64,000 bases of DNA, from the NCBI GenBank assembly GCA_034670405.1, contig JAXDDX010000001.1:13067501-13131500 (forward strand). Direction: 5' to 3'. Origin of the DNA: Hoplostethus atlanticus (taxonomy: Eukaryota > Chordata > Actinopteri > Trachichthyiformes > Trachichthyidae). Below are positions 55,701-64,000 of the stretch, piece by piece (position 1 is the stretch's first letter; every line of letters starts with the position of its first letter). The translations under genes were made by a program, and so were the position numbers. The notes below the pieces were generated by a model. The model saw only the letters and a list, made by a program, of their open reading frames with translations, ran no database searches and was not told the DNA's origin.

Positions 55701-58700
55701 CAGGCAGTGCTTAAGTTTTTTTTTTTTTTTTTTTTTACACGCATGACCCACTCCATCAATTTCAACCCTGGAGTGATGCATTATGTAACACTGAAATTCA
55801 TTCATCTTTCATTGAATGCTTAGACTGTACACACGGATTGTCGGCTGACATTTTAAAAGGATCACCCATAGAGTCTGCACTACCAGGGCACATGGAGGGT
55901 GCCTACAAATCATCTAAATGTGCTCAGTTTAACAGGCACCCTATACATCCAGCGCCTGCACACGGATAGGGCTTGGATCATTGAGGTGTGCTGTCTTTTG
56001 AACAATGATTTGCACAGCCAGATGGCATAGCCGACATCCCTCCCATGTCACTCCAGTTAACATGCGGCCTGTCCATCCTGCCGACTAGTCTGGTGTAGCA
56101 TTACAGCAGAGTGGAGCTATTCTTCTTGACAATACATCGGGTCAGTGATGTTCTTATCCAGATTATTGCAGGAATGTAGTAAGTTGATGCAGTTGATGCT
56201 ATGCACCTAGCTGGGTGCTGTGGGACTGTACATCATCTGTACTTGTTCATTGTGTGCGTTTCCTTACCTTCCTCTCCAGATGCCTCTCCAGCCTTGTGAG
56301 GGCTTCGGCTTCTCCACCCGGCCACACTGCTGTGGACAGGCCTTCTGTCTCAAAACCTGGAAAAGCAAAAACACACAAGTGTAGAATCAAAACACATTCA
56401 ATTATATGCTGGATAGCATGTGTGCATATACAGTACGCAAAGACAGATGTGTCAGTGCCCCCACACACACACAAGCAAAAAAAACTCACCAAGCTCTTCC
56501 AGGGAGGGCGCCCCAAACTTGTCGTCATGGTCTTCACCGATGGGCGTGGCACATCTCCTTATGACCTCAGACGTGATGGTCTCTGCGGGCATTTCCACAG
56601 CGTCCATATGGCTGATGAGGGCTTGGAAACGCTTGTACGTAAGTGGAGACTGACCACCATTTAGTTCTATGATCCTTTATGGATGAAAAGGGAGGACACA
56701 CACAGAAAGATGGTGGTTCAGAGCCGTCGGTGATACAGTACATTGTTTCAAACAGAGATTCAGTAGTGTGGGACATTTGTATAAACTCATACTCACTTGT
56801 CCAGATCATAGAGGGTGTGTGAGATCCGCACCATGACTTCTACCCCTGACTCACTGGCTAGTTTCTGGATGGCAGCATCGCGTTCCTTGCCAAATGGCTC
56901 GGAGTCATACTCATAAGACAAACGGCTGATCTGCCACTCCTGGGGAGCAAAGGAACACACAGACACACTATGGTAAATATGTTTTTCTGTATAGAAGGAC
57001 TTTATTTTGCCATGTAAAGACATACAAGAACTCAGTGTTACTCATTGTAAATCTTACTTCCTTTCCTAAATACCATAGATGAATTAGAAAAGAGTAATCT
57101 GGCCGTTAGTCATATTTAGATTGTATTTAGTCAAACAAAAGTCAACCATAAAGGAACGCAGTTGCAGTAGTTTTGCCGTTTATCATCACAACTCGAGTAT
57201 GAGAAGATTATCTCCTCTAGTGTTACCTTAAAAAGTCGAGGGAAGACATCTGTGGGCTGCCCTCTGACGACAAACAAACGTGAGTTGAGCTTGCGCAGGC
57301 TGGCATCCAAGTCCTCCAAACACTGCAACAAAAACCTGGAACCCAACAGAGAGCATGGTTGATCACTTGGTTTTCCAGCTAAGAGAATAATTACAAATCA
57401 GGCTACAGACACTGTGCACAAGAAGACTACTGAGGTAACAGATTGTCAATGCCTCTTCCTCTGGTCCACTGAGAACTGCTGCCCAGTGTAAGAAAAGGTT
57501 CAATGATGTAGGGCAAAGAGCTAAAGAGAAGCTGGCCCGATGCCCAATGCCTCAGACCATTTGCCACCACAGGCACCAGATTTTCATTTGTCCTACGGAT
57601 TAATACATATCCAAATTCCAAAACAATTTCCACGTAAAAACAAATGATTTGTATGTCTGCTGCAAACATTTTTCTAAATTAATTAGGTCAAAAAAAATTT
57701 ACATTACAGAAAACACATCAAAGCGTGAAACACTCAGAGGTAAAGATAATGAAACAAAATAGAATTTCATCTGTATCATCTTTATAATCATTTTGTGATT
57801 TGTATCTTTACGGTTTATGGTAAGCACCTTGTCAATCTATGCATTCTTTTTTCTAACTTATTAACAATTAAGACGATGGAATTATTAAAGAAATTAAATG
57901 TAGATCACATACTATTCAACTAACCAGAGTTGACTAAAAAAATCCCAGAGACTAACAGACTAAAAACCAGGCTGACAGAACAGGATACATAGATTGGAGT
58001 GATCAGTCCTTCAGCTCAGCATACTCAACAACAACAACAACTCAATATCAAAGCTCTGTAACTGTAGTGGGGTGGAGCCTATCTCAGCATGCACTGCATT
58101 TTCTGACCAGTGCTCTGTTTTGGAACAAAAACTGATATTCCTCATAGTCTTCATATTTCTCAGAAACTGTTTTTAATTTGGTGAGGTGACATCTGGGAAG
58201 GCTTTTTATTTTCAAATCAGTTGGATGAAAGCTAATGGCATGCAAAGAGGTATTCATATCAGTTTGGTGTGCAAATCAAACTGCAAGATTTGACCATGAT
58301 ATGCAGAAGGTTGACACTCTCCTCGCCAAATGCTTAGTGCTAAGGGAGGAGCATGGGTAGTTGACATATGCTACTGCAGTACATGATGGAGAAAAGGGTT
58401 CTTCAGTGCATCATATTAACACCAATTCCTCAGGTCTATTCCTCCATCTATTATAGCCTCAGGTCCATGTTATTTTATGTAGAGAACTGTGTAAAAAAAT
58501 ATTGTATTAAAGTAATCAAATAGTATGCTCCCATGTCATTTTACAGAAGAGGAATGATTTCAGTATCATCAACTTGCACTGCAGTAGCATATTGTATTTG
58601 GCATCTGTGATAATCATTCACTAGTATCAGCACCAGAAAGCCAAGAGAGCTGATGCAAAGGAACTGGGAGTTAAGCCCATCATGTGATTACCATGTGGTA

Positions 58701-61307
58701 CAGATAATACTCACAGCACGTGGTTTCAACATGAAAAAACATTTTGACTGCAAGGCAAATTATATTTAAGGGACTTTTAATATGGAGAGGATATAGAAAG
58801 ATGAACAAACCTGCACTTTGAACAGGCAACCCTCTTCTGGTGAAATATTTTTAGACTGTATTTGTAAAGTGTGGCACAACTAGTTATATAGCAAAACAGA
58901 GTCTGTGGATTATGCATGCCTGGATTAAGCTCAAACCTACAAAATCTGAGACTGGTAAATTCCTACCTCTTCTTGCTATGATAGGCTCTTATAAAAACAC
59001 ACAAAATGTAATGGTCAACTCTAAAAACCCTGCTTGCTTTTTGCTCATTTCAAAAGAAAAGTCACCTGGAGGTAAAATGTTGAAAACCAGTAAAAGCAAA
59101 TTGAACATGCCTTTCAGGTTGTATTTATATTCATATATGAGAAACATGCATGACTGTGTAGAGCTTACTTTTAATATCAGAGCTTTCCTTTAATATTACG
59201 CAAATAACCAAATTCAAGGGTTAAAGGACTGCACCGAATTTGTGGGAACGTTTGGCCAGCTTATCCTTTCTCTGATGAGGATTGGCAGAAAAAAACATCA
59301 AGTCTGGATATTACCAAAAGTTTCATCTTCTTACGTTAGATAATGCTAGTAGCCTATGGCCACTTAACGTACATGCTAACATGTTAGCATGTGCACAGGA
59401 CAGAGATATCTACCAGAGACACAAGTGATGATTTCGAGGGTACTCCTATCATAACATGTAAAAGGAAAGTTGACTGGGACAGACTGATGGACTGGGACAG
59501 AACGGCCGAGCTAAAAACATACAGTACATGTGTGTTTGCAAGTGAGTGGTTGTGTGTTTGTCTGTTTAATGTTATAGTGATGCATTAACATTACAGTACT
59601 TCACAGACTGCACTTTGACTGTGCCCCTAAAACTTTTAACTTACAGGCACAAGCGCTCCTAAAAAAACTGAACAAAAAGTATAGAGCCCTGTTGTTCCTA
59701 CACAGTGGATATGTCTATGAACAAATGGTTTAAGTCTAGCAATATACTTAATCCATATCCATGAAAATAACCCCATGAAACCTCCAGGGCAAATGAAACG
59801 CCCTTCAATTGTTAAAAACAGCATTAATAAACAGGGTGTGGATGGCTATACCGGAACCATGAGGTGAAATTTCTTCATTATCAACCACGATCTGACCTAA
59901 CACTATTATAACTGTCACGTGTGAGGGCACACAGGTCTCCTGTCATAAGCACGTGTTAGTTCAAGAGCCTTTGAGCTATGTTAAGTTCAGGTGTTAGTTT
60001 TATAGGAGGCAGTTTCTAAAAAAAGGTTACCTGGATAGAGGTTATACAACTGTGTGAGACGGACCAAAGCTGATGAATCAAAACTGAGCAGGCTGCAATC
60101 TCTCCTGCGTGCTAGAACTGAGCTGGCAGACCATAACGTAGAAGCTTCAGTCTTCAAATAACATCTATTATTATATTATTATCCAAGTGAATAATAATAG
60201 CTAAGATTCTTCCTGTATTCAATGCAGAACCTACTGACTTATTTGTCACAAAACCATAAAGGTCTAGCATTATTGAAGAAAAAGTACAAAGAAATGTGGT
60301 TCCTTTATCCATTCTCCAGTCATGCAGCAGACCGACAAGGTGCATTCAGGTACATGTTAAAATCAGTTTGAGTTTGAGATGCGTCTCTGCAGCTGAATCA
60401 GGTTCTCTCTTCAGTACGATTCGGTCAGGGGAGCAAGTAAAGGTGGCGGTACACAAAGCCGAACTCCAAAAAAAAGCTGAAAGCCGAACCATAAACTAGG
60501 GAAACCAGAAATAGCAGAAACAAAAACTCAGAACAACAACAAGCACTGCAATGAAAGAGTGACAAAGGTGGCTGAGGGAATATGAGGATTTAGAAGCCAA
60601 TTGATCAGTCATAAAGGTGCAGATATCCTCCAACAAGCTCAGCAAGCCTATCCTCAAAACTATTCCTTTTCAAACAAAGGAAATAGAGACACTTTTCCAC
60701 GAGGCAACATAACCAATCATGTGATATTTTAGAGTACAGACAGTTACTAGTACGCACTGCGGGCTGGTGTGTGAAGAATTCAACTAATTGGCCCAGCACG
60801 CCTGTGTACACTGTGGAGTCCAAAGCCAATATGGTGTTTTGTTTCATCTGCAATAAGTATACTGCAGTAAGTATACTTTGGCCTTAAGTCTACTGCAGCA
60901 TCTGGCCAGCTGATGCAGAAAACATGGAGGTATTTAGCCAACACCTGAGGCTTGTTACACATACGCTAGCTTGTCGCACTATTTTTCAGTCACACTTTGT
61001 ATGCCTTTAAAAACAGCACAACAGCAGCAATAACCCCATAGCACTGATCAATGTGGTGTGTTCTAAGGCACTACAAACTACAGGATGATGGGGATGACGA
61101 GGAGCACTGCTATAGTCTGGCTGGTTCATTTACAGTGCTGCAGCGGACGATGAAAGAGGCCCTGCCATACACAGCCAGGGAGCCAGTTATACTGACTACA
61201 GACATAGCTTGGAAAGCTGGCAGACGTGGACGTCCAAGTGGAATAGTGACGGTGATCTCAAACAGTACAATGGGGACCTACGTGATGGAAAATGGCATGC
61301 ATATACG

Positions 61308-61362
<55 letters not shown>

Positions 61363-62483
61363 CTGAAAAGGCTCAGTTAGTACTCCGTTTACATTAACCT
61401 GAACAGTCGATTTAGCATACACAATCTTAACCATGTCAATAAAATAACCATAAACCATAAAAAAAACAAAAAAAAAACATAACATTTCATCACATCCCAT
61501 AAATGACACCGTTTCCTCAGCCCTTCCATTCAGGGCGGAGCAGAAAGAGTTAGAACGCGGGAAAAGCGACTTACATCATCACGGTGGTAAACACGGTAAA
61601 TCACGCCTCTTCCGCAAACAGTCGCGTAACACAACACGTATGGCCAACAATATATTGTGCTATCTAATAAATATATCACTGAGGGGAAATCTCCCTGGAG
61701 CAATCGGGTTCAAGTTTTCAGACTCTCTTAACTTTTTTACCCTCCTACACATTTTCTCTGCAGATATAGACCATCTTACATCCTTGTCCAGGACCATATG
61801 CATTTTTTCCTAGTGCTAATGAAAGGCTGTGAGGTTGTGACAAAGATATAATCTGAATGCTTCTCGCTGCCACACACACACAAACGCATACACACATACA
61901 TGAAGAAGGTATGCTCAATAAACCCTGTGGCTCCTCCAAGCCCTGTAAGATGTCAGGGGTCTCAACCCGCAGAACAACTGCAGTAGTATTTATAGCGGGA
62001 CAGTAGGGAAATATGTTTCCATACTTCTCAAACTTTTTAGTGCAATTTCTAAACTTGTCAAGACCTGGAAATTACCAAATTCTTCTTCCATACATTTGGA
62101 AACTTTCAAAGCTGGTCACCATCAATGAAAGTTTAAATACGGACCAGGTTGGGGTTTGAAGTCCAATTGTTACAGCATTGTTATCCCCCACCACCACAAC
62201 ACACACACACACACACACACCTATCTCACTCACTCACTCACTCACTCACACATGATCTGCAGTGGAAACAAATCCGTGGCTGGCTCTTTGCTCTTTGCCA
62301 TCTGACATCCAGTCCCAGTCCTTACCTCCACCTGCTGATGCCAACATTGGATGAGCCTGCGAACCAGGGGTCCAGGATGTAGACGCAGCGCAGGGTGTCA
62401 GCTCCGCGGATGGAGTCCCTCAGAGACGGGTTGTCATGGAGCCGCAGCCCCTTCCTGAACCAGTGGATGGTATTGACCACCAT
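52713..62483 (-). CDS. cry1: cryptochrome 1-type circadian repressor, eleven coding exons
   Basis: Exons (minus): 62326-62483, 57227-57335, 56797-56939, 56490-56674, 56268-56356, 55488-55628, 54843-55154, 54261-54412, 53755-53957, 53472-53597, 52713-52795. All borders are GT-AG, frames join, total 1701 nt, 566 residues (human CRY1 586). CRY1 is the nuclear repressor of CLOCK-BMAL1 in the clock feedback loop. The N-terminal photolyase-like domain ([13 protein letters not shown]), the FAD-binding helical domain ([45 protein letters not shown]) and the PER/FBXL3-binding C-terminal helix ([11 protein letters not shown]) are intact. The short tail ends in a last exon encoding a basic KRRR stretch, a possible nuclear signal. 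Oddity: residue 493 is Cys (TGC) where I expect Arg in QQLSRYRG. The ATG at 62483 opens MVVNTIHWF; no upstream in-frame ATG competes. Teleosts carry several cry1 copies; I cannot say which (1a or 1b type) this is. Confidence 0.95.
53003..53137. repeat. inverted repeat in cry1 intron 10
   Basis: TGTAGCA and TATCCCTGGCCTACACAATG (53004-53038) pair with CATTATGTAGGCCAGGGATG and CTACA (53112-53136), with a 10-bp insertion in the left arm, over a loop of about 75 bp. Possibly a small MITE. Confidence 0.6.
55710..55736. repeat. poly-T tract in cry1 intron 5
   Basis: A run of more than 20 T just upstream, in gene direction, of exon 6. It may be the poly-A tail of a minus-strand retroposon or slippage in a simple repeat. 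Confidence 0.8.
57680..57690 (+). promoter_or_regulatory. RORE-consensus site in cry1 intron 1
   Basis: TAATTAGGTCA fits the ROR/REV-ERB half-site consensus [AT]A[AT]NT[AG]GGTCA exactly. One other exact match was noticed in the window (ending at 41471), so the motif is near chance frequency and only its position is suggestive. Confidence 0.35.
58070..58103 (-). repeat. SINE/L2-like fragment, reverse orientation
   Basis: The reverse complement reads TGCAGTGCATGCTGAGATAG then GCTCC, matching GCAATGCATGCTGGGATAGG and CTCC in the repeat at 5543-5666. Confidence 0.5.
59916..59955. promoter_or_regulatory. pair of canonical E-boxes in cry1 intron 1
   Basis: Two CACGTG sites, 59916-59921 and 59950-59955, 34 bp start to start. 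CLOCK-BMAL1 binds this motif. Whether they act as an enhancer is inference. Confidence 0.35.
61307..61361. repeat. CA microsatellite in cry1 intron 1
   Basis: Uninterrupted AC dinucleotides, about 27 units. Confidence 0.96.
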
Positions 62484-62880
62484 GTCGCCTGTCGTCCTTG
62501 TGTCCCGCTTACAGCAGAGGACGACTCTCTGACCTTGTTTTGACAACAAAATAATCAGTGTCCTCGGACTTCTGAAGACGAGCTGGTGTTGTGCTCGGTC
62601 ACCAGGTTACTGAATTCGCACAGCAACTGTCGGTGTAACCTTAACCTTGCTCCATGAATTTGTCCATTGAGTTGATTCTCTTGACAAGTAGCCGCCGCAC
62701 GTGTGACGATAGAAGGTGACAACGGGATGCGGGAAAAACTACACAAATCTTGCCTTAATAGCAACGATGTAACGTATGCGTATGTGATAAGGCAAGCGAC
62801 GTTCAAAGCCGGATTTTACAAGCAAGTAACGTTACCCGAGATGTGGATGAAGCCTTTACGCGTTTCTAGGTAAAAATATA
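62484..62880 (-). promoter_or_regulatory. cry1 promoter and 5' leader with canonical E-box
   Basis: CpG-containing sequence directly upstream of the cry1 ATG. It holds a perfect CACGTG at 62698-62703, about 215 bp from the start codon, which is the core clock E-box by which CLOCK-BMAL1 drives CRY1 in other vertebrates. I could not place the transcription start. No clear TATA box is visible at a sensible distance. Confidence 0.6.
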
Positions 62881-64000
62881 CACACCAAAGCTAGCTCACA
62901 AAAAGTAAACACGCGTTGGTTTGTCTGGGTTTGTTTCCAAGAAAAAGAAGGAGCACGAATCACGAACACTCAGCAGCACATACAAGACTGACTATAAATT
63001 GTTGTCCCTGGTAAGATTTGTCGGCCACGCAAGATGTCCTTCCTTCGTCAACATCCTCGCCCACTGGATAAGCAGAAGGATTGGAGCACTGTGGTTGGCC
63101 AGAGTCACTCCTTATGCAACCCTCTGTCTGTCACGTTTCAGTAATGTGCTTGCTTACACGTTCTCTTTACATTTATCAACGCGCCCATACAGCGATGTAG
63201 GCTACTCAGGTTGTAGGCTACTCTCTTCAAGTGTTGTGTCAGGATTCCCTTTTGGGGACCAGATTTAAAGATGACCTCGTTTTACCGTTAATGACAGAAA
63301 CAGTTGCACGAGGCATCAAAACATGTATGTAGTATGGCCAGCAGAACCCGGATGAGCACAAGTCTCGCGGCAAGGCAGGTCTGGAATAAGGCGTGCTCGA
63401 TTCGTCACACAGAATGCCCCGCCCACTCGTTGGGTGAGGTGTGTCAACGTTGGGCCATGTGAGCCACGCAAAATAGGTATACACTTGTAATATGATAATG
63501 ATAATGATAAATAAATAACCCATAAACACTGTAGTCCTCTTATAATAGTTATAGCGTATAGTTGTTACGTTTACATGTTTTTAGTTCTTAATTGATGGGA
63601 CATTATGGCCTTCTAATAGTAAAATAGGTCTGTCAGAATTTAGGAAAAGTTATTAAAATAAGTTTTACATTTTTAATATTTTTATTCATTAAAAAAGAGA
63701 AAAGAAAAACATTTTAGGCATTATGCTGTCTCTCTTTCAGAGCAATTTACAATGACTGAAACTACCTGGTGTCATTTATCAAATACTAACTACTTCACAG
63801 TGAAAGAAGTTTAATTGTAATTATACTGCAGTTTGTCATATTAACAGTGCTTACGAAAAAGGCAGTTCAACCTTTTACTGCTTTTCTGTGAAAAATTATC
63901 AGATCTGCATCCTCCTATTTCTTACAGATTATTGTACACAGAAATATGAAAGAAAGAACATATCACTCAATTTGACTAGGTATGGCCACAGTTCCAGGCC
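62881..64000. other. non-coding stretch upstream of cry1
   Basis: Moderately GC-rich to about 63,470, then AT-rich with ATAATG and AAATAA runs. Frames up to 115 codons lack any family signature. No neighbouring gene begins here that I can support. Confidence 0.4.

Larger units (their letters stand above)
57336..62325 (-). other. cry1 intron 1, 5 kb
   Basis: The largest intron of cry1. It contains a RORE-consensus site (57680-57690), a reverse-oriented SINE/L2-like fragment (58070-58103), two CACGTG motifs (59916-59921 and 59950-59955), a CA microsatellite (61307-61361) and a further CA run near 62200. Mammalian Cry1 is known to have clock control elements in its first intron, so this is the natural place to look. 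No coding exon was seen within it. Confidence 0.7.

Noticed and set aside
62484-62549. N-terminal extension of cry1 to 62549
   Set aside because: The codon at 62547-62549 on the minus strand is TTG, not ATG. The ATG at 62483 begins the conserved cryptochrome start.

Overview
The window reads as a ray-finned (teleost) fish chromosome segment. The evidence is vertebrate genes with canonical GT-AG introns, very dense CA, GA and GT microsatellites, short dispersed repeats of types common in fish genomes, and non-autonomous hAT-like and TA-flanked transposons. Long non-coding stretches separate five protein-coding genes. There is no operon, CRISPR array, rRNA or convincing tRNA gene.

Layout. Bases 1 to about 22,000 hold no gene I can support. 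They contain a probable retroviral-type LTR (about 4623-5099), a SINE/L2-like tail (5543-5666), a decayed hAT transposon with 13-bp terminal inverted repeats and two transposase remnants (6736-7932), an LTR-like segment (about 9640-10680), a long unique non-coding stretch (10.7-18.3 kb), and a TA-flanked element with about 147-bp inverted arms (18298-19021). At 22836-25307 (minus) is a two-coding-exon Golgi sulfotransferase of the CHST1 group, most likely chst16, the member lost in amniotes. Its likely CpG-rich upstream exon and promoter lie near 28.7-29.0 kb. After another non-coding stretch with a hAT MITE carrying a good 8-bp target-site duplication (33418-33908), there is an intronless 532-residue type I membrane protein with four Ig-like domains at 38314-39912 (minus). 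It is not a family I recognise.

The right third is gene dense. mterf2, a mitochondrial mTERF protein with its whole coding region in one exon, is at 44010-45137 (plus). A six-exon dihydrofolate reductase-like gene is at 49222-51214 (minus) and an eleven-exon cryptochrome gene of the CRY1 type is at 52713-62483 (minus). I rebuilt the exons of the last two by hand. Every junction is GT-AG and in phase, giving 202 and 566 residues. mterf2 next to cry1 matches the human 12q23 neighbourhood. A CHST1-group gene linked to a cryptochrome mirrors human CHST1-CRY2 on 11p11, so the segment looks like one copy of an old vertebrate duplicated block.

The genes do not form a pathway: keratan/chondroitin-type sulfation, an immune-like surface protein, mitochondrial nucleic-acid biology, folate reduction and the circadian clock. 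The regulatory signal of most interest is at cry1: a canonical CACGTG E-box about 215 bp upstream of the start codon, two more CACGTG sites 34 bp apart in intron 1, and a RORE-consensus site in the same intron. I see no clearly new biological system. The most open items are the intronless Ig gene, the atypical DHFR paralogue and the repeat family that flanks its first exon.
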